Assembly: GCA_002102225.1 (NCBI GenBank)
Contig: LQPB01000092.1
Coordinates: 124,001 to 188,000, forward strand
Direction: 5' to 3'
DNA from: Mycobacterium interjectum
Lineage (GTDB): Bacteria; Actinomycetota; Actinomycetes; Mycobacteriales; Mycobacteriaceae
DNA length: 64,000 nucleotides
Part shown: positions 9,744 to 18,362 of the stretch, piece by piece
How positions within the stretch are numbered: the first letter of the stretch is position 1
Layout of the letters: every line of letters starts with the position of its first letter
Notes under the pieces: model-generated
Seen by the model: the letters and a program-made list of their open reading frames with translations, nothing else
Databases searched by the model: none
Told to the model about the DNA's origin: nothing
Position numbers and translations under genes: made by a program

Positions 9744-11474
9744 ATGTCCACCGTTTCGGCATCTCGCGGCGACGCGGCTCGCTTGACCGACGGCTTCAAT
9801 CTCGTCGTCGACGCGCTGAAGGCCAACGACGTCGACACCATCTACGGCATCGTGGGCATCCCGATCACCGACCTCGCCCGCACCGCGCAGGCGTCGGGAA
9901 TCCGCTACATCGGCTTTCGGCAGGAGAGCTCGGCCGGCAACGCGGCCGCCGCCGCCGGATTTCTCACCCGGCGGCCCGGCGTGTGCCTCACCACGTCCGG
10001 GCCCGGCTTCCTCAACGGGCTGCCCGCCCTGGCGAACGCCACCGCGAACTGTTTCCCGATGATCCAGATCTCGGGCTCGAGCAACCGGGCGATGGTGGAT
10101 TTGCAGCGCGGTGACTATCAGGAACTCGACCAGCTCAGGGCCGCAGAGCCTTTCGCGAAGGCCGCGTACCGGATCGGCCGGATCCAGGACATCGGGCGGG
10201 GCGTGGCGCGCGCCATTCGCACGGCGACCTCCGGGCGGCCGGGCGGGGTTTACCTCGACATCCCCGCCGAGATCCTGGGCCAGGCGATGGACGCCGCCGC
10301 CGGGGCCGACACGATTTGGCGGGTCGTCGACGCCGCGCCGCGGCAGCTGCCGGCGCCAGACGCGGTCGACCGCGCGCTGGAGGTGCTGGGGCACGCGCGG
10401 CGGCCGCTGATCGTGCTCGGCAAGGGCGCCGCCTACGCGCAGGCCGACGATGTGATCCGGAACTTCGTGGAGGCCACCGGAATTCCGTTCCTGCCGATGT
10501 CGATGGCCAAGGGGCTGCTGCCCGATTCACACCCGCAGTCGGTCGGGGCCGCGCGCTCACTGGCGATAGCCCGCGCGGACGCGGTGTTGCTGGTGGGCGC
10601 CCGGCTGAATTGGCTGCTCGGCCACGGGGAGTCGCCGCAGTGGTCCGCCGACGCCAAATTCGTGCAGATCGACATCGCGGCGGCGGAATTCGACAGCAAC
10701 CGGCCGATCGCGGCGCCGCTGTGCGGCGATCTCGGCTCGGTGCTGTCGGCGCTGTGTGATGCGGTGGCCGCGCGTCCGATCGTCACACCGGCGGATTGGG
10801 TCAACGAACTGGCCGAGCGCCGGACCCGCAACGAGGCCAAGATGCGCGAGCGGCTGGCCGAAGACCCGCACCCGATGCGGTTTTACAACGCGCTGGGCGC
10901 GATTCGGGCCGTGCTGCGCGAGAACTCGGAAGTCTACGTGGTCAACGAAGGCGCCAACGCGCTGGACTTGGCCCGCAACGTCATCGACATGGAGCTGCCG
11001 CGACACCGGCTCGACACGGGCACGTGGGGTGTGATGGGCATCGGCATGGGATACGCGATCGCCGCCGCGGTGGAGACCGGCAAGCCGGTCGTCGCGATCG
11101 AGGGCGACAGCGCGTTTGGCTTCTCCGGCATGGAGGTCGAGACGATCTGCCGCTACCGGCTGCCGGTGACGGTGGTCATCCTCAACAACGGCGGGGTGTA
11201 CCGCGGCGACGAAGCGGCGATGGGGGACGATCCCGCGCCGACGGTGCTGAACGCTGGGGCGCGTCACGGGCTGATCGCGGAGGCGTTCGGCGGCAAGGGA
11301 TATCACATCACCACCCCGACGGAGCTGCGCGCGGCGCTGGCCGAGGCGATCGCCTCCGGCGGCCCGTCGGTCATCGACTGCCGGCTCGACCCGGCGGCAG
11401 GCGTGGAAAGCGGCCACCTGGCCGGCCTCAACCCGACCAGCGCGGCCGCGCCCCCGGTCAGCGCCGGCGCGTGA
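9744..11474 (+). CDS. oxcA: Oxalyl-CoA decarboxylase-type ThDP enzyme
   Basis: The 576-aa start is set by AAGGAGG at 9729-9735, ahead of ATG 9744. It has the three-domain layout of ThDP decarboxylases: a PYR domain whose YGIVGIPITDL and FRQESSAGNAAAAAGF include the catalytic Glu region, a central nucleotide domain, and a PP domain. The PP domain holds the Mg/ThDP motif EGDSAFGFSGME through VILNNGGVYRG. Family enzymes decarboxylate oxalyl-CoA to formyl-CoA and CO2; some act instead as 2-hydroxyacyl-CoA lyases. Length and context match M. tuberculosis OxcA (Rv0118c, 582 aa). The end overlaps the convergent oxyS by 17 bases. Confidence 0.93.
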   Translation: MSTVSASRGDAARLTDGFNLVVDALKANDVDTIYGIVGIPITDLARTAQASGIRYIGFRQESSAGNAAAAAGFLTRRPGVCLTTSGPGFLNGLPALANATANCFPMIQISGSSNRAMVDLQRGDYQELDQLRAAEPFAKAAYRIGRIQDIGRGVARAIRTATSGRPGGVYLDIPAEILGQAMDAAAGADTIWRVVDAAPRQLPAPDAVDRALEVLGHARRPLIVLGKGAAYAQADDVIRNFVEATGIPFLPMSMAKGLLPDSHPQSVGAARSLAIARADAVLLVGARLNWLLGHGESPQWSADAKFVQIDIAAAEFDSNRPIAAPLCGDLGSVLSALCDAVAARPIVTPADWVNELAERRTRNEAKMRERLAEDPHPMRFYNALGAIRAVLRENSEVYVVNEGANALDLARNVIDMELPRHRLDTGTWGVMGIGMGYAIAAAVETGKPVVAIEGDSAFGFSGMEVETICRYRLPVTVVILNNGGVYRGDEAAMGDDPAPTVLNAGARHGLIAEAFGGKGYHITTPTELRAALAEAIASGGPSVIDCRLDPAAGVESGHLAGLNPTSAAAPPVSAGA

Positions 11475-12390
11475 TGCCCAGCAGCTGCGCGTCGAAGAAC
11501 TCGCCCAGCGCCAGCTCCTGCGCGCATGCGGTGAGCGCACGCGCGACGGGCGAGCCGGGGTCGGAAGAGTTGGTGACCAGCGCGATCTCGGCCTTGAGTT
11601 CCGGTTCGACCATCTCGACCGCGCGGATCTCCGCGCTCAGCGGCGAGGTCCAGAGCCAGGTGTGCGGCACGATACACGCCCAGTTGCCCGTGGCAACCTG
11701 CGCCAATAACGAAGCGACCGAATCGGTTTCGACCTGCGGGGTGACGGTGATCGCGTGGCTGGCGAACGCTTCGTCGATGATCTGGCGGTCGCGCATGTCC
11801 GCGGTGAGCAGCGCCAGGGGCAGTTGCGCGGCCTCCGGCCAGGTCAGCGTCGATGCCCCCGCTGGCAGCATGTTCGCCGTCGACAGCAGCACATAGTGTT
11901 CCTGGTAAAGCGGCACCAGGTTGACGTCGTGAGCGTCGTCGGTGGCGGTGTGCACGATGGCGGCGTCCAGGTCGAACTCGCGCACGCGCCGGTACAGTTC
12001 GGAGGCGGCCAGCCGGGAAAGGATTTGCACCTTCACCAGCGGATGCGCCGAGCAGAACGCCGAGAGCACCAGGGACGCCGTCGTCGAGGCGGTCGGCACC
12101 GTGCCCAGCCGAAGCGTCCCCGCGATGCCGGACCGCACGGCGTCCACCTCGGCCTTGAATGCATCGTGTTCGGCGAGAATCCGTTTGGCCCACACGACCA
12201 ATCGCTCCCCTTCGGGCGTCAGGCCCTCGAAGCTGTGTCCGCGATTGATCAGCGTGACGTTCAGCTCCCGTTCGAGCTTGGCGATGGCGGCGGACAGCGC
12301 GGGTTGCGAGACGTAGCACTTCTCGGCCGCCCGGGCGAAATGGCGCTCTTGGGCGACCGCCACGAAATACTCCAGTTGACGGAAAAGCAC
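11458..12390 (-). CDS. oxyS: LysR-family regulator OxyS
   Basis: The 310-aa protein starts at GTG 12390, which has AGGAG five bases upstream; the frame stays open to 12516 but lacks a better signal. The N-terminal LysR winged helix is clear: LFRQLEYFVAVAQERHFARAAEKCYVSQP (key words FARAA and SQPALSAAIAKLE). A periplasmic-binding-like effector domain follows from about residue 90. It corresponds to M. tuberculosis Rv0117, which has been linked to oxidative stress responses. It converges on oxcA with a 17-base overlap. LysR proteins commonly control neighbours, so fadD7/oxcA are candidate targets. Confidence 0.9.
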   Translation of the reverse strand: MLFRQLEYFVAVAQERHFARAAEKCYVSQPALSAAIAKLERELNVTLINRGHSFEGLTPEGERLVVWAKRILAEHDAFKAEVDAVRSGIAGTLRLGTVPTASTTASLVLSAFCSAHPLVKVQILSRLAASELYRRVREFDLDAAIVHTATDDAHDVNLVPLYQEHYVLLSTANMLPAGASTLTWPEAAQLPLALLTADMRDRQIIDEAFASHAITVTPQVETDSVASLLAQVATGNWACIVPHTWLWTSPLSAEIRAVEMVEPELKAEIALVTNSSDPGSPVARALTACAQELALGEFFDAQLLGITRRR

Positions 12391-12440
12391 CGCACTCCTC
12401 TTTGTTCGGGCTCGGCCTTGGGGCACCGTCTCCGCTGAGG

Positions 12441-13079
12441 CTAACGCGCGCCTGGCACCCCCAGCCAATCGAGTGTCTCCGCCAGTCCCAGCACCTTCAC
12501 CCCGATGGCGCGGCACTCCGCGCCGCCGCGCTCATAGAGGCCGGAGATCGCGTCGGAGACCAGGACAAGCCGGAAGTCCCGTTCGGACGCCTCGTAGAGG
12601 GACATGCGAGGACAGTTGGGAAAGTTGCATCCCGCGAAGACCACTGTGTCGCTGCCGCTTTCGCGCGGATGTTCCTCGAGGGCGGTGCCGTAGAAGGGGC
12701 CCCACCGCGGTTTGTCCATTACGTGCTCGGCGGCACCCACCCGCTGGAAACCGCCGGCCAGGAGCAACTCGTGGTCCAGGTCAACAGATCTGGGCAACAG
12801 CTCGGCGACAATCTGCGAACCGGCGCTGCCGGGCACGGCAATTCGAGTGCCTCCCTTTATCGATCCGCGCCGTACCAGGTCGGCGTTCGACCCGTCCGGC
12901 AGATACAGCCGGACGACGTGCACGATGGGCAGTCCCCGTCGCCGGAACGCCGCCGCCAACTGCGCCATCGCCGGGATCGCGACACGCGTGCCGGCAACCG
13001 GCATGGGGGCGTCAGCACCGGGCGTGCGGGGCGTATCGATGAAGTCCCGCTGCACGTCGATGAGCAGCAGGGCGGCCAT
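12441..13079 (-). CDS. Isochorismatase-like cysteine hydrolase
   Basis: The protein has 212 aa from ATG 13079 (GAGGAC upstream). It has the isochorismatase-family core: LLIDVQRDFID with catalytic Asp near residue 8, a basic residue in DKPRWGPFYGT, and the nucleophile Cys in VVFAGCNFPNCPR. The family includes N-carbamoylsarcosine amidases, nicotinamidases and ureido hydrolases, and the substrate cannot be assigned from sequence. An in-frame ATG at about 13118 would add 13 residues. It lies 50 bases upstream of oxyS on the same strand, so they may be co-transcribed. I do not recall it at this place in M. tuberculosis. Confidence 0.8.
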   Translation of the reverse strand: MAALLLIDVQRDFIDTPRTPGADAPMPVAGTRVAIPAMAQLAAAFRRRGLPIVHVVRLYLPDGSNADLVRRGSIKGGTRIAVPGSAGSQIVAELLPRSVDLDHELLLAGGFQRVGAAEHVMDKPRWGPFYGTALEEHPRESGSDTVVFAGCNFPNCPRMSLYEASERDFRLVLVSDAISGLYERGGAECRAIGVKVLGLAETLDWLGVPGAR

Positions 13080-13283
13080 ATCCGTCCTCGGGCGCGGGTA
13101 GCGGTCGTTTGCGATCATGTCCGCCCCTGCCGGGCCTGCCCTCACTCCGCTCGCGCTCATCGGCCGATCTCAGCGTTATCCTGGCGACCCAGCGAAGCCA
13201 CCGATGTTTGCTAAAAACGGCAATGAGCCGACACCCAGTAGAATATCGTTGTGTCAGTTGAACCATCGCAAAGGGTAAGCGCC

Positions 13284-14039
13284 ATGCACCGAGCGTCTCG
13301 TTATCTGTTCGTTATGGTAGCGATTGCCGGCATGGGCGCCTTGGGGAGCGCCGCACGCGGCGCGGCGTCCGTCCCGCTGCCCGAGCCGGTCCCCGGAGTT
13401 GCCTCGGTTTCGCCCGCTAACGGAGCGGTGGTGGGCGTGGCACATCCGCTGGTCGTCGCGTTCACCGCGCCGGTTACCGATCGCGCCGCCGCCGAACGGA
13501 CCATCCATGTCTCATCGCCGAGCGGCACGCCGGGACATTTCGAGTGGGTCCAAAACGACGTCGTTCAATGGGTTCCGAACCACTACTGGCCCGCCCACAC
13601 CCACGTCTCGGCGGGTGTGCAGGCCCTGACGACGGGCTTCGACACCGGTGACGAATTGCTCGGTGTGGCCAGCCTCTCCGGGCACACCTTCACCGTCAGC
13701 CGCAACGGCGAGGTGCTGCGCACCATGCCGGCGTCGATGGGCAAGCCCAGTCGCCCGACGCCGATCGGCAACTTCACCGCCCTCGAGAAAGAACGCTCCG
13801 TGGTGATGGACTCGCGGACGATCGGCATCCCGCTGAGTTCCCCGGAGGGATACAAGATTACGGCGCAGTACGCGGTCCGGGTCACCTGGAGCGGCGTGTA
13901 TGTGCACTCGGCCCCATGGTCGGTCGACTCGCAGGGCCACGCCAACGTCAGCCACGGATGCATCAACCTGAGCCCGGACAACGCCGCGTGGTATTTCAAC
14001 CAGGTCAACGTCGGCGACCCCATCCAAGTCGTGGCCTGA
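13284..14039 (+). CDS. ldtA: L,D-transpeptidase LdtA (Ldt-Mt1 type)
   Basis: The 251-aa length equals M. tuberculosis LdtMt1 (Rv0116c). ATG 13284 has AAAGGG eight bases upstream; a GTG at 13251 is open but less likely. An N-terminal export signal is followed by an immunoglobulin-like domain (SVSPANGAVVG to about residue 125) and a YkuD catalytic domain. The active-site signature runs from HSAPW to SHGCINLSPDNA, with nucleophile Cys226, the same number as in LdtMt1. The enzyme makes 3-3 cross-links in peptidoglycan outside the membrane and is inhibited by carbapenems in characterised homologues. Confidence 0.95.
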   Translation: MHRASRYLFVMVAIAGMGALGSAARGAASVPLPEPVPGVASVSPANGAVVGVAHPLVVAFTAPVTDRAAAERTIHVSSPSGTPGHFEWVQNDVVQWVPNHYWPAHTHVSAGVQALTTGFDTGDELLGVASLSGHTFTVSRNGEVLRTMPASMGKPSRPTPIGNFTALEKERSVVMDSRTIGIPLSSPEGYKITAQYAVRVTWSGVYVHSAPWSVDSQGHANVSHGCINLSPDNAAWYFNQVNVGDPIQVVA

Positions 14040-14072
14040 ACGCGGACCCGCAACTTCGCGTTTCGTCCAAAC

Positions 14073-14696
14073 CTAGCTGGGCAACCCGCTTTTGATCGCG
14101 GCGTCCTGCTTGCGCCCCACATCGATCGCAATGGCCGGATCGATCGGATCATTGGGCGCGCTGTCGAATTCGATGTTGACGACCGCCTTGCCCTCGCTGA
14201 ACAGCAACACCGTCACCGCTTGGGAGTTGTCCGGCGAGTTACCGGAAATCATGAAGCCGTTGGAGCCGACGTCGACCGGCTGCCAGGTGCCGGTGACCTT
14301 CCCCGCATAGTTGGTCTTGGTGTTCTCGATGCCCGTCTTCGCGACGGCGGGGTCGGCGACGATCAGGATGGTGTCGCCGATCCGGCGGCTGTTGTCGGGA
14401 TTGGCGAACAGCTGCGCGACACCGGTCGCGTTGTTGGGGTTCAGGACGGGGGGCTGGGGGGATTTGAAGTCTCCGCCGATGTCGCTGGGCTTGATCAGCA
14501 GCGAGCTGTAATCGGTCGGCTGGCCCGGCGAAGGAGCCGTGACCGTGCTCGCACCGCTCGATGAAGTGACGGCACCCGATGTCGTCGAGGATGCGGGCGC
14601 CGATGTCGTCTGATCGTTGCCACACCCGGATACGACGGTGCCGACCGCTATGGTCGCGACCACCCAGCCGGCGGCGGCAATCCTGGCGAGCTCCAT
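14073..14696 (-). CDS. Putative lipoprotein, family not recognised
   Basis: The 207-aa protein begins with a lipoprotein signal: a hydrophobic core to TVVSGCGND, with the lipobox Cys near residue 25. A Ser/Thr/Ala-rich linker follows to about residue 60. The folded part (SSLLIKPSDIGGDF ... VVNIEFDSAPNDP ... GRKQDAAIKSGLP) resembles small mycobacterial lipoproteins of the Lpq/Lpr type, but I cannot name it. ATG 14696 has GGAGGA upstream. The gene is convergent with ldtA (33 bases between stops). The product is probably anchored on the outer face of the membrane. Confidence 0.75.
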   Translation of the reverse strand: MELARIAAAGWVVATIAVGTVVSGCGNDQTTSAPASSTTSGAVTSSSGASTVTAPSPGQPTDYSSLLIKPSDIGGDFKSPQPPVLNPNNATGVAQLFANPDNSRRIGDTILIVADPAVAKTGIENTKTNYAGKVTGTWQPVDVGSNGFMISGNSPDNSQAVTVLLFSEGKAVVNIEFDSAPNDPIDPAIAIDVGRKQDAAIKSGLPS

Positions 14697-14861
14697 GACG
14701 TTCCTCCCGCGTCAATCCACAGTTCGGCCGCCTGACGCTACTGCGAAATGCCGGCGGGAACAAGGGCGGGACAGCAAGGGGCTGGCGCTCATCCCCGCCG
14801 GTCGGCTCCGGTTCGCACCTATGCTGGCCGGGGGGCGCGGGAGTGCGGGGTAGGAGGAACG

Positions 14862-15806
14862 ATGACATCTGCGGTGGCGCGTGCCGTACGGTTCGATCGT
14901 TACGGGGGTCGTGACGTCCTGTACGTGGCGGACGTGGAGATGCCGATGCCGGGCCCGGGCGAAGTGGTCGTCGAGGTTCGCGCCGCTGGGATCAATCCCG
15001 GAGAAGCCGCCATCCGAACCGGCGCGCTGCACGACATGTTCCCCGCTACCTTTCCCTCCGGTGAGGGCAGCGACCTCGCGGGCGTCGTGACCGCCGTCGG
15101 GCCAGCAGTGACGGAGTTTTCCGTCGGGGACGAGGTGCTGGGGTTCAGCTTCCGCCGATCCAGCCACGCCACCCACACCGCCGTGCCGGTCGATCAGCTG
15201 ATTCGCAAACCCTCCCAAATGAGCTGGGAGACCGCGGGTTCGCTCTACGTGGCCGGTGTGACGGCCTACGCCGCCGTCCGCGCAGTCGACCCACAGCCGG
15301 GCGAGACCGTAGCCGTTTCGGCCGCCGCGGGCGGCGTCGGCAGTCTGGTCGTGCAGTTGCTGGTCCTGCGCAAGGCCCGGGTGCTCGGCATCGCGGGGCC
15401 CGCCAACTTCGACTGGCTGCGTGCCCACGGCGTCACCCCGGTCGCGTACGGGGACGGACTGGCCGATCGGCTGCGAGAGGCGGCACCGAACGGACTAGAC
15501 GCGTTCATCGACCTGTTCGGCCCCGAGTACGTCCAGCTCGCCGTGGATCTCGGGGTGGCGCCCGAGCGCATCGACACGATCATCGCGTTCCAGAAGGCCG
15601 GAGAGGTCGGCGCCAAGACCGAAGGCAGCGCCGACGCGTCGACAACGGAGGCGCTCACCGAGATGGCCGGCCTCATCGTCAGCGGCACGATCGATTTCGA
15701 GGTCGCCGCGACCTACCCGCTGGACCGGGTCGCCGACGCCTACGAAGAACTCGAGAAGCGGCACACCCGCGGCAAAATCGTTCTGCTGCCGAACGGTTCG
15801 CCTTGA
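14862..15806 (+). CDS. Zinc-free quinone oxidoreductase-type NADP(H) reductase
   Basis: The 314-aa start is fixed by TAGGAGGAAC before ATG 14862; the frame open to 14748 is an extension. It has medium-chain dehydrogenase/reductase architecture: a GroES-like domain (RYGGRDVLYVADVEMP, GSDLAGVVTAVG) and a Rossmann domain (VSAAAGGVGSLVVQLL near residue 155). The structural-zinc cysteine cluster of alcohol dehydrogenases is absent, which places it with QOR/crotonyl-type reductases. The substrate is unknown. The gene ends 10 bases before the convergent Nramp-like gene. Confidence 0.85.
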   Translation: MTSAVARAVRFDRYGGRDVLYVADVEMPMPGPGEVVVEVRAAGINPGEAAIRTGALHDMFPATFPSGEGSDLAGVVTAVGPAVTEFSVGDEVLGFSFRRSSHATHTAVPVDQLIRKPSQMSWETAGSLYVAGVTAYAAVRAVDPQPGETVAVSAAAGGVGSLVVQLLVLRKARVLGIAGPANFDWLRAHGVTPVAYGDGLADRLREAAPNGLDAFIDLFGPEYVQLAVDLGVAPERIDTIIAFQKAGEVGAKTEGSADASTTEALTEMAGLIVSGTIDFEVAATYPLDRVADAYEELEKRHTRGKIVLLPNGSP

Positions 15807-15816
15807 TCGCCGGGCG

Positions 15817-17553
15817 TCAGGCCATCCCGGCCTGCACGATCTTGACGATCACGAATACGACCGCCAGCACCAGATAGCCGCGCAGGGCGAGCAATCCCGC
15901 CCGACGGGCCGGCGAAAGGTGCGGCCGGGGAAGCGTGGCAAGGTTGGGCGTCTGCCACCTCGACCGGTCCTGCCGGCGGACGGCGCGCCGCTCGGCTGGG
16001 GTCAATGACGGGGTGTCGTCAAGTTCGTCGACCTCCTCGGGGTCCAGGCCACCGCCGAGTGTCCCCACGATCGCCTCGGCGTCGCGCCGGTCCCGGTCGC
16101 GCCGACCGGCAACGATCGTGGCCGCGCCGCCGACGATGCCGGTCGCCGCGCCAACGGCCAGGCCGGCCTCGATGGTGGTGGTGGAAAGGCCCGGAAAGAA
16201 GGTCGTCGCCGTCAGCGCCAGCGACAACAGCACCAGACACCACACGACGGTCCACGCGATGATGTTCTGCCGCAACGTGTTTACCCACGGGCCGAGCACC
16301 GCGCGGTCGTTGCACAGCAACACCAGGAACACGGTCGCCGAGGGCAGCAGGACGCCGGCGAGGGCCTGCACGCCCTGGGTCACCAGGCCGAGGATGTGGT
16401 CGGGGCTGAACGCGACCGCGCCGGACACGGCGAGCAGTACCGCGTAGCCACCGTAAAACACTGGGGCCTGGCTGATCTTCCAGTGCAGCGAGTGCCGCCT
16501 GCCCAGAGAATCGCCGATGGCGTAGGTGGTGGCCAGCCCGATGGCGTTGGCCCCGATCAGCGACGCGTCCAGCAGGATGATCGCGAAGAGCACCCCGACC
16601 GCGCTACCGAGGTGGCTGGCCAGCCCCGAGGCGACCGCACCGGCGTCGGTGAAGGCGCCGACGCCGGTGGTGCCGGCGAACCCGAACGCCGTCACCACCA
16701 TCAACGCCGTCGCCCCGACCATCACGACGACGATGCCGATCACCAAATCGGCTCGCGCATAGCCGATCCAGCGGGCCGTGATGCGCTTGTCCACAACATT
16801 GGACTGCTGAAAGAACAGTTGCCACGGCGCGACGGTGGTGCCCACGATCGCGACTACCAACAGCAGGACGGTGGAATTGAGCCCACCCGGGAACCGCGGC
16901 ACCAGCCCGCCCGCCGTTTCCTTCAGGGCGGGATGCACCATCACCACCATCGGGATGATCAGCACGTTCACCGCGATCAGCAGGAACATCAGCCCTTCCC
17001 AGCGGCGGAACGAGCCCCCGGCCACCACGGCGAACAACAACACCGTGGCGGCCGGGATCGCGACCACCTTGGGGCAGCCCAGATAGCCGAGTGCCATTGA
17101 CACGCCGATGAATTCGGTGACGATGGTCAGGGCGTTGAGGATCAACAGATCACCGACGCTGAAGGCACCCCAGAACTTGCCGAAGCGCTCGAAGATCAAC
17201 CGGGCGTGACCGACCCGGGCGACCGCGCCCAGCCGCAGCACCATTTCCTGGTTCACGTACAACACCGGGATCAGCGCCGCCAGTGTCCACAAGAGTCCCA
17301 TCCCGTAGTTCTGCCCCGCCTGTGCGTAGGTCGCCACGCCACCGGCGTCGTTGTCGCCGACCATGACGATCAGGCCGGGACCGGTGATGACGAGCAGCGT
17401 CCGCAGCCGCGCCCAGCGCCCAGCGGCGACCCCGTGCGCTCCGGTGCCTTCACGCCGGATGCGCCCGAACGCACCGACGATGTCGCCGGCGTGCGCGGAA
17501 TCCAGCACCGCGTGGTCGCGGGGACCGTCGCGGGTCGGGATCGAGAAGGTCAC
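15817..17553 (-). CDS. Nramp-superfamily transporter with altered metal site (candidate Mg2+ type)
   Basis: The protein has 578 aa from GTG 17553, which overlaps the stop of the preceding small ORF as GTGA; that coupling is why I chose it. The first 50 residues and last 100 are hydrophilic, with about 11 membrane spans between. TM1 reads GPGLIVMVGDNDAGG, so the canonical DPGN becomes D69-A-G-G. TM6 reads VAPWQ where MPHN is usual, with Ala242 at the metal-binding Met. In known Nramps the Met ligand favours Mn/Fe, and its loss is a mark of Mg2+ or Al3+ relatives. An M-box Mg2+ riboswitch upstream supports magnesium. It might instead carry another divalent ion. Confidence 0.85.
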   Translation of the reverse strand: MTFSIPTRDGPRDHAVLDSAHAGDIVGAFGRIRREGTGAHGVAAGRWARLRTLLVITGPGLIVMVGDNDAGGVATYAQAGQNYGMGLLWTLAALIPVLYVNQEMVLRLGAVARVGHARLIFERFGKFWGAFSVGDLLILNALTIVTEFIGVSMALGYLGCPKVVAIPAATVLLFAVVAGGSFRRWEGLMFLLIAVNVLIIPMVVMVHPALKETAGGLVPRFPGGLNSTVLLLVVAIVGTTVAPWQLFFQQSNVVDKRITARWIGYARADLVIGIVVVMVGATALMVVTAFGFAGTTGVGAFTDAGAVASGLASHLGSAVGVLFAIILLDASLIGANAIGLATTYAIGDSLGRRHSLHWKISQAPVFYGGYAVLLAVSGAVAFSPDHILGLVTQGVQALAGVLLPSATVFLVLLCNDRAVLGPWVNTLRQNIIAWTVVWCLVLLSLALTATTFFPGLSTTTIEAGLAVGAATGIVGGAATIVAGRRDRDRRDAEAIVGTLGGGLDPEEVDELDDTPSLTPAERRAVRRQDRSRWQTPNLATLPRPHLSPARRAGLLALRGYLVLAVVFVIVKIVQAGMA

Positions 17554-17765
17554 CGGTATCCGGCCGGCCGGTCCGACGGATGTCCCCCGAGCGAGGCGGT
17601 AACCACCGCGATCGGCATCCGCGAGACGTACAGGTTGGCGCGCTCCTGCGGGGTCAGGGCGGCACGCGCGCCCAGCTTGGCCGCAAACTGCCGTCCCGCA
17701 CGCAGCATCGAGCCGCCGCGCAGCCGGGAAACGTTGCAAAGACGCTGTGTAACAACAAAAGCCAT
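17550..17765 (-). CDS. 71-aa small protein translationally coupled to the Nramp-like gene
   Basis: ATG 17765 has a strong GGAGAAG ribosome binding site. The ORF ends in a TGA that overlaps the GTG of the transporter (GTGA at 17553-17550). The sequence begins MAFVVTQRLCNVSRLRGG, is basic, and has no clear membrane span or known domain. The start faintly recalls mycobacterial ferredoxins but lacks their Cys clusters. Roles to consider are a translated leader that sets transporter translation, or a small partner subunit. The coupling and signals are clear; the function is not. Confidence 0.6.
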   Translation of the reverse strand: MAFVVTQRLCNVSRLRGGSMLRAGRQFAAKLGARAALTPQERANLYVSRMPIAVVTASLGGHPSDRPAGYR

Positions 17766-17850
17766 GATCTTCTCCTGACGCAGGTCCGATCGGCTCGTGG
17801 TATCCGCGGCCAACCAAGCGTTGTCACGCGCAGGGTGGCAAGGGCAGAAG

Positions 17851-17925
17851 TCAGGCGGCAGAAGGAATGCCGGAACCGGATCGGGACAAGACGGATTTCG
17901 GATAGGGACTATCGCCGGGACTCAT
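17851..17925 (-). CDS. Candidate 24-aa leader peptide in the M-box transcript
   Basis: A 25-codon frame starts at ATG 17925 right after GGAGGAGGTGAGGACGAG, one of the strongest Shine-Dalgarno matches in the window. It encodes a Ser/Pro-rich peptide (MSPGDSPYPKSVLSRSGSGI, then PSAA). It sits between the riboswitch aptamer and the transporter genes. Translated leaders rich in Pro control some Mg2+ transporter genes elsewhere (for example mgtL in enterobacteria), so a similar role is possible here. The evidence is only the ribosome binding site and location; an accidental ORF cannot be excluded. Confidence 0.4.
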   Translation of the reverse strand: MSPGDSPYPKSVLSRSGSGIPSAA

Positions 17926-18069
17926 CTCGTCCTCACCTCCTCCGGCCGGGACACACGCGGGTGTCGTTGCGTTCACCTGAACGGGAGAGGCACGAATCAC
18001 CGGCGGCAGACCGCCGGCCGCACCCCTCTCGTCGGAGCTTCGGCACTGCACGGCGTATCCGGAACATCA

Positions 18070-18115
18070 CCTATAGTCGCGACCTACTTCGCCCGGCTTC
18101 GCCGCGCTTGCGATC
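18070..18115. repeat. Short intergenic repeat, copy 1
   Basis: The 46 bases end in CGCCGCGCTTGCGATC and align with 28383-28432 and 50838-50884, which share GTNGCGACC/GCCGACCC near the start and CGC(T/C)TGCGATC-like ends. On the minus strand it follows immediately after the M-box aptamer and contains small self-complementary stretches (CGGC-GAA-GCCG, and GTCGCGAC at one end). Here it may have been recruited as part of the riboswitch expression platform. Confidence 0.5.
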
Positions 18116-18116
18116 G

Positions 18117-18242
18117 CTCCTCGTTCCAGAAGCCACTTGGGCTCAACCCTTGGGTCCGGGAAGAGCTGTCCTGACCCGGGGCGTCTCTCGACGTTCGGGG
18201 TCAGTGGCCTGTATCCATGCAGACGCCTCACCTACCGAGGTG
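18117..18242 (-). promoter_or_regulatory. M-box (ykoK) magnesium riboswitch aptamer
   Basis: Read on the minus strand, the region has the ordered M-box landmarks: GGTAGGTGAGGCGTCTGCAT, then GATACAGGCCACTG, ACCCCGAACGTCGAGAGACG, CCCCGGGTCAGGACAGCTC, and a 3' segment with GGGTTGAGCC. The ends pair: CCTCG at 18240-18236 with CGAGG at 18123-18119 forms P1. M-box RNAs fold when Mg2+ is plentiful and shut off Mg2+ transporter genes. The transcript continues into the 24-aa and 71-aa ORFs and the Nramp-like gene. Landmarks were matched from memory, not with a covariance model. The outer boundaries are approximate. Confidence 0.88.
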
Positions 18243-18303
18243 CTTGCCTGTCCATCTTGCATGTCAGCCCTCGTGCTCGTCAAACGCGTTTACACAACCT
18301 TGA

Positions 18304-18325
18304 CGTGGGTTTGCGTTAACCCACG
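18304..18325. repeat. Perfect 8-base inverted repeat upstream of the riboswitch and methyltransferase
   Basis: CGTGGGTT and AACCCACG flank a TGCGTT spacer. The repeat lies in the divergent space, 50 bases before the methyltransferase ATG and 60 bases before the M-box on the other strand. A palindrome AAACGCGTTT sits close by at 18282-18291. Either could be a repressor site or part of the leader promoter. Confidence 0.45.
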
Positions 18326-18362
18326 CCCGCCCGGACTCTCCGTCCGCCCGTCCGCCGAGGCC

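Noticed and set aside
10557..11540. Minus-strand frame opposite oxcA
   Set aside because: Arg/His/Gln-rich shadow; the ThDP enzyme on the plus strand explains the region.
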